DNA from: Bryobacterales bacterium
Lineage (GTDB): Bacteria; Acidobacteriota; Terriglobia; Bryobacterales; Bryobacteraceae
Reading direction: 5' to 3'
NCBI GenBank assembly: GCA_016789745.1
Contig: JAEUQF010000423.1
Coordinates: 1 to 35,204 of the forward strand
Length of the DNA stretch: 35,204 bases
Part shown: positions 1-8,308 of the stretch, piece after piece
Position numbering within the stretch: position 1 is the first letter of the stretch
How the letters are laid out: each line of letters starts with the position of its first letter
Made by a program: the position numbers and the translations under genes
Notes under the pieces: model-generated
Database searches by the model: none
The model's input: the letters and a program-made list of their open reading frames with translations, nothing else
Told to the model about the DNA's origin: nothing

Positions 1-662
1 CGCACAATCATCCGTGACGCCAGTGCCGGCTCCTGCTCGGCCACCGCCAACGACCCGATCACCATGCCCGCATTACACACCTGGTTCCAGTTGTTCCGGT
101 TGCGCGACCAGTGGTCGACTTTGATACTTGGCTGCAGGCCCTTCTCGACAATCGCCGTGCGAATCGTTTGGCGCTCGCCTTCACTCAGCGTGGAGTAAAA
201 CCAGTCATAGCCGGTGCCCAGCGCCGCGGTCATCTCCGCCACATCCAGAAAATGCGAAGGATTCCAATCCGTAAACGCCGCCGCGGCCAACATCTCCCGC
301 TTCGCCCGCGCGGCATATTTCGCATCGCCGGTCAGGCGCCACGCCAATCCTAGATGCAACACACGGCCCAGCGCCTTTCGCGATTGCCCCAATAACCGGC
401 GCCCTTCCAACACGCGCTCCACCGGCGCTTCTTCCAACACCTTGTCCGCGCGCGCCAACAACACGCCGCGCAACTTCACCCGCAGCGGATCCGCCGCCAG
501 GCTGCGCGCTAGTTCCTTCTCTCCACCCGCCTTCAAAAACAGCCGCGGATGCGAGGTGTCCATTTGTTTGAGCAGGCGGTCCACTTCCGACGGTGCTACT
601 TCGCCGAATAGGAAGGCCGCTCCGAAGATAAGTGCGAATATAAATGAGGAGGCGATCTTCAC
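1..662 (-). CDS. Heparinase II/III-like or alginate-lyase-like secreted protein, 3' part outside window
   Basis: The - strand frame is open from a GTG at 662 to the window edge, giving the first 220 residues. They begin with a clear signal peptide (K2, then a hydrophobic stretch to about residue 19), followed by an HPRLFL motif near residues 39-44 and helical repeats with W-N-P-S-H and Y-D-W-F-Y segments. This resembles the N-terminal alpha/alpha toroid of heparinase II/III-type polysaccharide lyases. The catalytic part would lie beyond the window. No ATG is available upstream in frame, and the GTG places the signal peptide exactly at the N-terminus. It starts 25 bp after the stop of the upstream kinase gene on the same strand, so co-transcription is likely. 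The family call rests on general pattern and is moderate. Confidence 0.6.
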   Translation of the reverse strand, partial: MKIASSFIFALIFGAAFLFGEVAPSEVDRLLKQMDTSHPRLFLKAGGEKELARSLAADPLRVKLRGVLLARADKVLEEAPVERVLEGRRLLGQSRKALGRVLHLGLAWRLTGDAKYAARAKREMLAAAAFTDWNPSHFLDVAEMTAALGTGYDWFYSTLSEGERQTIRTAIVEKGLQPSIKVDHWSRNRNNWNQVCNAGMVIGSLAVAEQEPALASRMIV

Positions 663-687
663 GCCCCCAGTGTAGGTCCGCCACAAG

Positions 688-3453
688 TCAAGGGGAAGGG
701 GGAACGCAACCACGCACCTGCTCAGCCGCCTGCTGCCGCAACCCCTGATATCCGCCCGGCACTCCGCCCGCCCCTTCCATCTTCCGCCACCAGTCCTCGC
801 TGCTGCGCCACCATGCGCACGCCTGCTTCGCTTCCCGTAGCTGCTCATACGCCTGGCCGAACCGTAGCGCCGCAATGGCCGGCAACGGCATCTGCGACAT
901 CGTCAGCTTCATGGCCGGCGGCGACGCCACTTCCCGCCGCACCTTCCCCGCTAGCGCCTCCAGCCCGGCAATGTCCCGCTTCGCCGCCAGCAGCAGCGCC
1001 ATCCGTCCCTGCATGCTCAACGAACGCCCCCAGGTGTCCGGCAGCCCGGGCGCCCGCCGCTCTACCACCCGCAGAATCTCCAACCCAGCCTGGTATTGCG
1101 CCATCGCCTCATCCAGCCGCTTGCCTTCCACCAGCGCGCTTCCGTAGCGGCCCAGCAGATTCAGCCGCAACAGCAACACCCCGGTGGTGGCCGTCTCCGG
1201 ACTCGCAAACGGCTTGGTCCGCGCCAGCGCCTCGGTAAACAACGCACTGGCCGCCGCCGTGTTCCCTTCGTTCTGCTCCAGACACCCCATCCGCAACAAC
1301 GTCTGCGCCAAATCCGCCTGCGACGTGCGGTCCTTCTCATCCACCGCCAGCTTCCGCGCCAGCCCAATCATCTTCTCGTACACCGGCCGCGCCGCCGACG
1401 CCCCCGCCACTCGCTCCTCCGAACACGGCTCCGCTATCCGGTCTGATAGCCCGCCATAGTTCACCAGCAGACCTCGCCCGTACTCCGCGTTATCCGGATG
1501 CTCCTTCACTAACCGCTCCCGCAACTCCACCGACCGCGCGTACGCCTTCCGCGACCCCTCCGTATCCCGCAGCAACGCCAACAGCCGCCCCAGTGATCCG
1601 TATGCCCCCGCCAGCTTATTCTGGTGCTCCGGCCCCGGCGCTGCGGCCGCCACTTGCTCAAACATCGGAATACTCTTGCGCAACAGTTCCGCCGCCGGCG
1701 CAAGTTCGTTGATCCGCGCCAGGATATCCACTCCCAGAAACAAGTACGACTGCGCAAGCAGTTCCTTCACCGCCGCATCGCTCGGATGCAGCGCCAACGT
1801 CTGCTCCAGCACGGCAATCGCCTCCCGTGCCGATGCCTTCGCCGCCCCGAACTCGGAAGCATGCGCCTCAATCCGCATCTGCTCCATCAGCATCTCCGCC
1901 AACCCCAGCCGGAAGGCCAGTTGCTTCGGCTGCTTTGCCGTCGCTTGCCGCTCCAGTTCGATGCCACGCGCCAGGCTCGCCCGCGCCCCGTGCCCATCCC
2001 CACGGCTTGGCCCCGTCGGCGTCCCCTGTAACTCCCCCAGCTTCCGATACGCACCCGCCAACTCGTGCGCCAGGTCTGGATCCCCCGCCGCCTCCACGCT
2101 CAGGCTGTTCAGATACTCCAGCGCATTGCGCAGAATCAGCTCCCTCGCCGGCAGCGATCCGGCCAAGGGCTTCACCGCATCATGCACCTCAAACAGCACC
2201 CGGTTCACCAACTGCCGCACTTGGTCAAACCGCCGCCGCTCGCGCCGCGCCGAGATCTGCGACGTCACAATGCCGAATGCCAGCGCCACAAACGCCACCG
2301 TCGCCGCCACCATCGGCCAGCGGTTCCGCGTCACGAATTTCGCCGTCCGGTAGCGCACCGTATCGGCCCTCGCCACCACCGGCAGCCCATCCAGATAACG
2401 CTGCAGGTCCGCCGCGAACTGCTCCACGCTCCGGTACCGCCGCGCCGTATCCTGGCGCAACGCCATCAGCAGGATGTTGTCGATGTCCCCTTCCAACTCG
2501 CGCTCCCTCACCAGCGGGTTGTTCGCCGCGCGGCTTGGCAGCTTCACCTCGCCCCCGCAGATGGCCTTCGCCGCCTCCAGCGCCGTGACACCCTTGACGT
2601 CATGCGGGGGCCGCCCCGTCAATAGCTCATACAGCACCGCCCCCAGCGAGTACACATCGGTAGCCGTCGTCACCGCGTTGCCCTGCACCTGCTCCGGGCT
2701 CGCATACGCCGGCGTCATCAGAAACGCCCCGGTGGTTTGCGGATCGTGGCTGTCTTCCGCCAATACCCGCGCCAGCCCGAAATCCAGTAACCGCGGCGTC
2801 CCCTCCTGCGTGATCAGGATGTTCGCCGGCTTGATGTCGCGATGGATAATCAGACTGGCATGGGCGTACTGCACCGCCTCACACACCTTCAGAAACAGCC
2901 GCAGCCGCCCTTCCAACCCCAACTCCGCCTGGTTGGCATACAACGTCACCGGCGTGCCATGGATGCGCTCCATCACCAGGTACGGGAAACCCTCATCGGT
3001 GGCCCCGCCGTCGAGCAGCCGCGCGATGTACGGGTGTTCCAGCCGTGCCAGAATCTGCCGCTCGGCCCGGAACCGTTCCACCACCCGCCCGGTCTCCAGC
3101 CCGTGCCGCACCAGTTTGATGGCGACTTCTTTCTGATAGGAATCGTCGTCGCGAACCGCGCCGTACACCGCGCCCATGCCGCCTTCGCCGATCATTCCAG
3201 TCACCCGGTACGGCCCAATACGCCGCCCGATCACCCAACTGCGCTTCTCTTTCACCATCGCCACGGCCGCCGCCGCCACCGCCTGGTCAAAGCCGGCCTC
3301 CTCCTGCGAATCGTGCCGCAACAGCAGCATCACCTCCGCTCGAATGGAGGGGTCGTCGCAGGCCTGGTTCAGGAAGGCTTCCCGCTCGCCCGCGGGCAGA
3401 GCCACGGCTTCATGGAACAGCTCGTCGATCCGAGCCCAATCGGCAGGGTTCAT
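688..3453 (-). CDS. Transmembrane Ser/Thr protein kinase with TPR-rich C-terminal half
   Basis: This 921-residue protein has a Hanks-type kinase domain at about 82-355. Visible motifs are the glycine loop GEGGMG (89-94), the ATP-binding Lys113 in VAIKLV, HRDIKPAN (204-211), DFG (224-226) and SPE (252-254), so it should be catalytically active. A single membrane segment spans about 379-400. The rest is helical TPR-like repeats that would lie on the far side of the membrane. The N-terminal 80 residues match the short helical leader common in acidobacterial kinases of this type. It would phosphorylate Ser/Thr of unknown partners in response to an envelope signal. The start ATG at 3453 is followed by a typical N-terminus, and a short DNA dyad sits just upstream of it. 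The heparinase-like gene follows 25 bp downstream. Confidence 0.9.
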   Translation of the reverse strand: MNPADWARIDELFHEAVALPAGEREAFLNQACDDPSIRAEVMLLLRHDSQEEAGFDQAVAAAAVAMVKEKRSWVIGRRIGPYRVTGMIGEGGMGAVYGAVRDDDSYQKEVAIKLVRHGLETGRVVERFRAERQILARLEHPYIARLLDGGATDEGFPYLVMERIHGTPVTLYANQAELGLEGRLRLFLKVCEAVQYAHASLIIHRDIKPANILITQEGTPRLLDFGLARVLAEDSHDPQTTGAFLMTPAYASPEQVQGNAVTTATDVYSLGAVLYELLTGRPPHDVKGVTALEAAKAICGGEVKLPSRAANNPLVRERELEGDIDNILLMALRQDTARRYRSVEQFAADLQRYLDGLPVVARADTVRYRTAKFVTRNRWPMVAATVAFVALAFGIVTSQISARRERRRFDQVRQLVNRVLFEVHDAVKPLAGSLPARELILRNALEYLNSLSVEAAGDPDLAHELAGAYRKLGELQGTPTGPSRGDGHGARASLARGIELERQATAKQPKQLAFRLGLAEMLMEQMRIEAHASEFGAAKASAREAIAVLEQTLALHPSDAAVKELLAQSYLFLGVDILARINELAPAAELLRKSIPMFEQVAAAAPGPEHQNKLAGAYGSLGRLLALLRDTEGSRKAYARSVELRERLVKEHPDNAEYGRGLLVNYGGLSDRIAEPCSEERVAGASAARPVYEKMIGLARKLAVDEKDRTSQADLAQTLLRMGCLEQNEGNTAAASALFTEALARTKPFASPETATTGVLLLRLNLLGRYGSALVEGKRLDEAMAQYQAGLEILRVVERRAPGLPDTWGRSLSMQGRMALLLAAKRDIAGLEALAGKVRREVASPPAMKLTMSQMPLPAIAALRFGQAYEQLREAKQACAWWRSSEDWWRKMEGAGGVPGGYQGLRQQAAEQVRGCVPPSP

Positions 3454-3463
3454 CTACACCACC

Positions 3464-3477
3464 GTATCGTCCGATAC
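3464..3477. promoter_or_regulatory. Short perfect dyad just upstream of the kinase start
   Basis: GTATCG and CGATAC are separated by 2 bp, ten bp before the kinase ATG (which reads leftward from 3453). A two-base loop makes an RNA hairpin unlikely, so a dimeric DNA-binding protein site, or chance, is more plausible. Confidence 0.25.
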
Positions 3478-3566
3478 AGTCATGCCCAAGATTCTAGCAC
3501 CCCCTCCGCGAGTGGCTGCTCGCGGATGCCAGAAACAACCGCCCGGCCCGCGCCTAAAGGAATACC

Positions 3567-4187
3567 ATGTGGGCTCTCCTCCTCGCGCTCGCCTTCGCCC
3601 AGTCTCCCAACCCGGTGCACGAAGTCCTCCAGAAGGCGATCTGCGCCGCCCAACCCCAAGACCTCCCCTGCGACGCCTGGACCCTCGGTGCCGTCCACTT
3701 CGGCGCCTACCAATCTCCTGTCTCCGAGGATGCTCTTGTCACTCTGCACCTCACTCCGGCGCCCCGCCGCTACAGCACGCTTGGCCTGCTCCTGACACGT
3801 CACCACCAAACCTGGCAAATCCTGGATGAACCCATCCTCGCGCTGTCCTTTGATTCCTGCCGCGCGTTCCTCCTGACGAACCGCCGCAACGCCCTCGTCT
3901 GCTTCACCGAAGACTACGCCGAGTCCACCCGCTACTAGACCGTCCGGCTGGTCCAGGTCACGAACGCCGCCATCGACCTCCAGGTCCTGGCCGAAGCCGG
4001 CGCCGAGGCCTCTCTCGATCGCATGACTTTCCCCGACTTGAACCGCGACGGCCGACCCGACATCCGCATCCAAGCCCGCCACAACCACACCCGCTACCGC
4101 CTGGATTTCCTCTTCGACGGCACCACCTTCGCTCCAACCCGCGCCTCACTCCCCGCACTCCAACACTTCCTACAGAAGGAGCGCTGA
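3567..4187 (+). pseudogene. Small secreted protein gene interrupted by an in-frame TAG
   Basis: An ATG at 3567 opens a 123-codon frame with a short signal-peptide-like start (MWALLLALAFAQS), ending at a TAG at 3936-3938. The same frame then stays open for another 82 codons to a TGA at 4185-4187. The downstream part is protein-like and contains FPDLNRDGRPDIRI, a calcium-loop type DxNxDGxxD motif as in FG-GAP or dockerin-like proteins. No alternative start or ribosome site is evident after the TAG. The simplest reading is a single 206-codon gene broken by one nonsense change, or a sequencing error, at codon 124. The protein family is not recognised. If the TAG is real, the product loses its Asp-rich half. 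Confidence 0.6.
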
Positions 4188-4189
4188 AC

Positions 4190-4816
4190 TCACGGCTCCA
4201 GCGGCATCAAGATCTGCACCACCCTCGGATTCAACTTCCGCAGCACCGGATGGTCCGACCGAAACTCCCCATCGCCCTGCACCTCCCTGCTGCCCATCCG
4301 GTCCATCGGAAGCAGCGTCACCCCGATCCGCTCCAGTTCCTTCGCCAACCGCCCCCCGTTCCACCCCACCACCAACCCCTCGTGATCCCACGCAAACCCG
4401 TACATCTGGAACGGGCGTCCATTCTTCAGCTCCAACTCCCGCAGGGTCATTCCTACGCGAACCCCCGATGCCGTGTAGAACCGATCGTCATGGATCTCAA
4501 CCGTCGCGGCACGTCCCGCGTTATCGGTCGCAATGCGCAGGATCCGGTTCTCCGGCCGGTACACCGGAACGCGGTAGACCACCAACCCGGCAGCCGATTC
4601 GCCCTCGCGGTAATACAGCCGCTCATGCAGCACTTGACGCGCCCCAAACGCGCGCTTCAACTCCACCTCCGTCCACTCGCCCGTGATCGGCCCCACCTGC
4701 TTACCACCCACCAGCAGGAACGGCGAGACCGCCATCGCGCCCAGGCACAGCCATCCCAGTAAAAGCACGCCCCACAGACTACCACTTCCCATCCGGAGGT
4801 GAGTGGCATTCCGCAT
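4190..4816 (-). CDS. Hypothetical envelope protein, unrecognised family
   Basis: From the ATG at 4816 this is a 208-residue protein with two Arg residues, then a hydrophobic segment (about residues 14-37) that looks like a signal anchor or signal peptide. The rest is soluble, with a segment reading GVRVGMTLRELELKNGRPF, a 'G-x-T-xx-E-xx-xx-NG-P' pattern that loosely recalls the BamE/SmpA-like fold; this is only a resemblance. An alternative ATG at 4792 would drop the positively charged start, and a longer frame to 4858 would overlap the divergent gene at 4831. It converges with the interrupted gene ending at 4187. Confidence 0.6.
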   Translation of the reverse strand: MRNATHLRMGSGSLWGVLLLGWLCLGAMAVSPFLLVGGKQVGPITGEWTEVELKRAFGARQVLHERLYYREGESAAGLVVYRVPVYRPENRILRIATDNAGRAATVEIHDDRFYTASGVRVGMTLRELELKNGRPFQMYGFAWDHEGLVVGWNGGRLAKELERIGVTLLPMDRMGSREVQGDGEFRSDHPVLRKLNPRVVQILMPLEP

Positions 4817-4830
4817 GCTGTAAACGTTGT

Positions 4831-5076
4831 ATGAGATTCTCGATCCTACTCTCCACACTGGCGCTCGCCGCCACGCTCTCTGCCCAAAGTGCCAAGGAAG
4901 ACATTAAGGAAGCCGGGCGCGATATGAAGGACGCCGCCAAATCTACCGGCAAGGCTGCCAAACGCACCGGCAAGGCCGTGGGAAAAACTACCAAGCGCGC
5001 CGTGAACAAAACTGCCGAAAAGGTGGAAGAAGGTGCCGAAAAAGTCCAGGACAAGACGAAGCCGAAGAACAATTAG
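4831..5076 (+). CDS. Small secreted Lys/Ala-rich protein
   Basis: The 81-residue product starts with a signal peptide (MRFSILLSTLALAATLSAQS). The mature part of about 62 residues is very rich in Lys, Ala, Glu and Thr, with repeated K-x-T-G-K-A and K-T-A-E-K-V-E-E-G segments, and is probably a highly charged amphipathic helix. Such proteins resemble small periplasmic or LEA-like stress proteins, but no function can be assigned. It is divergent from the gene ending at 4190, with only 14 bp between the chosen starts. Amino-acid composition and the clean signal peptide argue that it is a real gene. Confidence 0.65.
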   Translation: MRFSILLSTLALAATLSAQSAKEDIKEAGRDMKDAAKSTGKAAKRTGKAVGKTTKRAVNKTAEKVEEGAEKVQDKTKPKNN

Positions 5077-5140
5077 CTTTTGAGGACAAAACGGTCGGCG
5101 TCCCCCATATGCCGCGGCAGGGAGCACTTGCCGCGGCTCT

Positions 5141-6106
5141 TTACAGCGACCGGTAAATCTCCGAGTCGGCTATATCCCGGCAGAAAGCCTCCGCCGACAA
5201 CCAACCGGTATCCATCCGCCGAAGGTACTCATGCGCCGCGCAAACAGCCGACCGGTCCATGGCCTTCGCCGCTGCTTCTTCCATTGTTTCGTAATAGAGA
5301 GGGTATTCCTCGCCCAGATACTCCCGGACCGAGGGTAATCTATTCACCAGCACCGGCGTCGCCCGCACCATGCAATCCAGGATGGCGTTGTTGGCCACCG
5401 CGCCGTAGAGGTTCAGGAACACAAGCGAAGAGCAGAGTAACTCGTCGTAATCTGCATTCGGTAAATGCGGAACAATCGGGATGCCCCACTCCGCGGCGGG
5501 CGGCGTCCCATGATGGACACAATCGCCGTCCAGCACTGCTGCAAAGCGCGGCAGGTTCTCACCGGTCTGGGGAACCAGCAAAACCTTCCGTGATGCGGGG
5601 ATATCCAGACGATGGATGGCCGTCAGGCTGCGCAGCCACCACCCCACCTGCACCACCCGCTCCCCCTGTTCCCGGTAGCGATCCCACGAAAATCGCACTT
5701 CCGGGATCTCGGCCGGGTGCCGCAGCGCGCATACCGGAACATCCACCCGCCCGGCCAGCCAATTCCGCATCATTTGCGATAGCGTAAAAAGGCCACGGCA
5801 GTGCGCCCACGATTCCCTCCAAGCCGTTTTCTGGCAGATCCGAACGAAGCTCTTGTCCGTGTCGAACCAGTCCGGAATCTCCGGCGGCACATGCACGATA
5901 CCCACCCAGGGGCGCCGGTAGGGAATCCTTCCCTCCTCCAGCGCTCGCGGCAATTGTCGGGCGAAATTCTTCTCAATCATCGAATCCAACAGGACTCCGC
6001 CGCCATCCGTCCGCAACAGCGGATGAATCGCGGCTTGGGCGTAGCCCCATCCGCAGCGTTGGTGCGGGTAGTGGATCCTGTTTTCAAGAGTCAGTTTGGG
6101 GATCAA
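5141..6106 (-). CDS. Glycosyltransferase-like protein
   Basis: This is a 321-residue protein with a probable TTG start at 6106 (no ATG before residue 43, and an in-frame stop lies a few codons upstream). The second half has the layout of a GT-B nucleotide-sugar binding domain: a short 'P-H-L-P-N-A-D-Y-D-E-L-L' region near 234-245, then FLNLYGAVANNAILDCMVRATPVLVNRLPSVREYLG, in which a small-residue loop, a conserved acidic residue and a 'TP-VL-V-N' strand match the GT4-type 'E-x7-E' region in general form. The sugar and acceptor cannot be told. It is divergent from the HPr-kinase-like gene at 6175, with a 68-bp shared upstream region, and may belong to the same locus. Confidence 0.6.
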   Translation of the reverse strand: MIPKLTLENRIHYPHQRCGWGYAQAAIHPLLRTDGGGVLLDSMIEKNFARQLPRALEEGRIPYRRPWVGIVHVPPEIPDWFDTDKSFVRICQKTAWRESWAHCRGLFTLSQMMRNWLAGRVDVPVCALRHPAEIPEVRFSWDRYREQGERVVQVGWWLRSLTAIHRLDIPASRKVLLVPQTGENLPRFAAVLDGDCVHHGTPPAAEWGIPIVPHLPNADYDELLCSSLVFLNLYGAVANNAILDCMVRATPVLVNRLPSVREYLGEEYPLYYETMEEAAAKAMDRSAVCAAHEYLRRMDTGWLSAEAFCRDIADSEIYRSL

Positions 6107-6110
6107 GAGA

Positions 6111-6140
6111 CTTTGCGGCTGGATTCAATCAGGTTACACT
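6111..6140 (+). promoter_or_regulatory. Possible promoter of the HPr-kinase-like gene
   Basis: A TACACT hexamer at 6135-6140 is a fair -10 element. A weak TTTGCG at 6112-6117 is 17 bp upstream. The predicted transcript would start about 25 bp before the ATG at 6175. It lies partly over the start of the divergent gene. Confidence 0.25.
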
Positions 6141-6174
6141 CTTAGGGCGCGAGACGTACACGGAATCGGTTGAA

Positions 6175-7197
6175 ATGAGTCTTTTTGTTGGTACCAGGCG
6201 GTATTCGGTCTATGGCTATGACTTCATCCTAAGTGGCAATTGCCCCGCCGCCATCGACGGCTTACATGAGGACTTCACTTTCTTCTCTGGCGAGTCCGCC
6301 AATACTCAGCCCGTAACCTTGGTTTTGGACCGGGAGACTCCCCGCTACCAGGACCTGCCTGAGTGCGATGCCTCCGTCTATACGCCGCGCAATGTCGTCT
6401 ACCGCGATGGCGACCGGCGCATCCTCGACTTCGGTGGACGCGGCCTCGGCATCTACGAACCGCTGCAGCGCCGCTTCACGATGACCAGCGAATCGCCCGA
6501 CCTGCTCTACGAAGCGGGGTACCTGTTTCTGCTCTCCCAGATCGGACAACGGGCCGACCAACAAGGCATGAGCCGCGTCCATGCCATGGCCATCGCCTAT
6601 CGCGGCCGCGCCATCCTGGCCATGCTTCCCATGGGCGGCGGCAAAAGCACGCTGGCCGCCGCGCTCCTCAAACATCCGGAACTGCGGATTCTCTCCGACG
6701 ACTCACCGTTCCTCGACCGCAACGGTGACGTGCACGCCTTCCCTCTCCGGCTCGGCCTGCTGGAAGGGCGCGAGAAGGACATCCCCCAGGCCCACCTCCG
6801 CCGCGTCGAACGCATGGAGTTTGGGCCCAAGTATTTGGTAAATCATTCCTACTTCGCCGAGCGCGTCGACCCTTTCGCCGAACCGGGGATGCTTCTGATC
6901 GGGCGCCGCACGCTGTCGCCGCGTGGGCGGCTGGAACGCGCTTCCTACTCGCAAGCTATGCAGGCGATGGTCCCGCACAGCATCGTCGGCCTCGGACTGT
7001 TCCAGGGTCTGGAGTACATTCTGGAGCGCAGCACCGGGGAACTCATCGGCAAGCTCGGTGTGGCGTTCTCCCGCGCCCGTAACGCCCACCGGTTGATCCG
7101 CCGCTCCCATAACTACGTTCTGCACATGGGCCGCGACCCCGAACAGAACGCCCAACTCATCCTGGAAACGGCGGAAAGCCTGTTTGGCAACGCTTAG
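6175..7197 (+). CDS. HPr kinase-like P-loop protein
   Basis: This 340-residue protein has a central segment HAMAIAYRGRAILAMLP followed by a P-loop MGGGKST (153-159) and LSDDSPFL (173-180). This order (His-rich strand, Walker A, 'L-S-D-D') is that of the C-terminal domain of HPr(Ser) kinase and of HprK-like kinases that modify peptides or small proteins in some RiPP clusters. The N-terminal 110 residues are unlike classical HprK. The substrate is unknown. The stop overlaps the next gene, a nucleotidyltransferase-fold protein, by 14 nt, so the two are translationally coupled and probably act together. The gene pair recalls kinase-nucleotidyltransferase pairs known beside lasso-peptide genes, but no lasso precursor, cyclase or protease was seen here. 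Confidence 0.75.
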   Translation: MSLFVGTRRYSVYGYDFILSGNCPAAIDGLHEDFTFFSGESANTQPVTLVLDRETPRYQDLPECDASVYTPRNVVYRDGDRRILDFGGRGLGIYEPLQRRFTMTSESPDLLYEAGYLFLLSQIGQRADQQGMSRVHAMAIAYRGRAILAMLPMGGGKSTLAAALLKHPELRILSDDSPFLDRNGDVHAFPLRLGLLEGREKDIPQAHLRRVERMEFGPKYLVNHSYFAERVDPFAEPGMLLIGRRTLSPRGRLERASYSQAMQAMVPHSIVGLGLFQGLEYILERSTGELIGKLGVAFSRARNAHRLIRRSHNYVLHMGRDPEQNAQLILETAESLFGNA

Positions 7198-8296
7198 CAG
7201 CCGCATCTATACCGGCGCCGCCCGGGCCTTGGCGCCGCTCCTGCACCTGCCGTTCGTCCAAAGCGTCTACATCCGCCGCAGCGTCGCCGCCGGCGAGGCC
7301 GAGTTCCCCTGGAGCGACCTCGATCTCGGGCTGGCCATCCGCGACACTCTGGGCTCCGGGCTGTTCTCCCTGTGGCGCCGCTTTCGTCTCGCCCAGGCGC
7401 TGTTCCCACGCCTCGGCGAATGTCAGATCGCCACCGCTGAAGAACTGGCGGAGATGGCCGGAATGGATCCCTACCGCGCCTCGCTAGACCGCCGCTTTGC
7501 CATCGTGGTCGCGGGCACCCCGCCGCCGATTCCCCATCTCCCGGTACCCCGGCAAGCCGCCGCGCGCCGTCTAATCTTCTGGTTCGAACACTACCTGCCG
7601 CGCGCGCTGCGGGCCGGCAGCGTCCGCAATCAACGGAAGTTCGTCAAGGAGATGGCCAACGCGCTGGGCGTCGTCGAAGGACGCTGGCCGGAGCCGCTTC
7701 GCAAGCGGGCCGAAGCCGCACTGCCCGACGGTCTTCCCGCCGGATCGCCGTTCTTCCAATGCTGTCTGCTGGCGGAGCGAGCGCAGCGGCTGTTGCGCCC
7801 GCCCGCGCCGGTTCTCAAGGACGTCGTGAGGTTACCGTCGCTGTTGCTGCTGCCAGCGGCGGACTCGCCTGTGCCGGACAGTCTGCCGCCCCGGACCATC
7901 GTGGCAACGCCGGCGGTTCTCGATCTGCTGTTGGCCACCCAGAGCCCCTTCCTGTGGTCGCGGCACGGCGCCGCCCTGGAGCCGCTCGGGTTCACACCTC
8001 CGCCGCTAGAGGTGTGGCGGGAGGCCTGTCTCCGCCAGGCCAGCGGGGAGCGACTCCGCCTCCCCGGATTTGGGGAGAATGGGCCGATCGACTACGCCGC
8101 CCGACTGGCCCGCGCCGAGGCCATCGCCGCGGAGGTGTTGTCCGGGCGGATCCCTTCGGCACCGGTGCGGGTACCGGAGGCGGCGCCGGCGGCGAGTCTG
8201 AAGACCTACTATTGCCAGGAGTACGATGCGCTGGCCGCCCGGGCCAGGGTCTTGCGCCAACGGCTGGGCGCTACCAGAGGCTCCGCTCTGCCATAA
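7184..8296 (+). CDS. Nucleotidyltransferase-fold protein
   Basis: A TTG start at 7184 overlaps the upstream stop by 14 nt and gives 370 residues. Near residues 28-50 the sequence VYIRRSVAAGE... PWSDLDLGLAI carries the Asp45-x-Asp47 pair of the Pol-beta nucleotidyltransferase fold. The usual Gly-Ser of the fold is replaced by Arg-Ser, so activity is uncertain. The rest is mostly helical, with no motif I can name. Coupling with the HPr-kinase-like gene suggests a joint role in modifying a small protein, peptide or sugar carrier. It ends 12 bp before the start of the protease gene at 8309, the left edge of the DGR-linked locus. Confidence 0.65.
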   Translation: MATLSSRIYTGAARALAPLLHLPFVQSVYIRRSVAAGEAEFPWSDLDLGLAIRDTLGSGLFSLWRRFRLAQALFPRLGECQIATAEELAEMAGMDPYRASLDRRFAIVVAGTPPPIPHLPVPRQAAARRLIFWFEHYLPRALRAGSVRNQRKFVKEMANALGVVEGRWPEPLRKRAEAALPDGLPAGSPFFQCCLLAERAQRLLRPPAPVLKDVVRLPSLLLLPAADSPVPDSLPPRTIVATPAVLDLLLATQSPFLWSRHGAALEPLGFTPPPLEVWREACLRQASGERLRLPGFGENGPIDYAARLARAEAIAAEVLSGRIPSAPVRVPEAAPAASLKTYYCQEYDALAARARVLRQRLGATRGSALP

Positions 8297-8308
8297 TCGC
8301 GAAATCCG

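Noticed and set aside
6175..8296. A lasso-peptide biosynthesis cluster
   Set aside because: The kinase and nucleotidyltransferase pair fits, but no precursor gene, asparagine-synthetase-like cyclase or transglutaminase-like protease was found.
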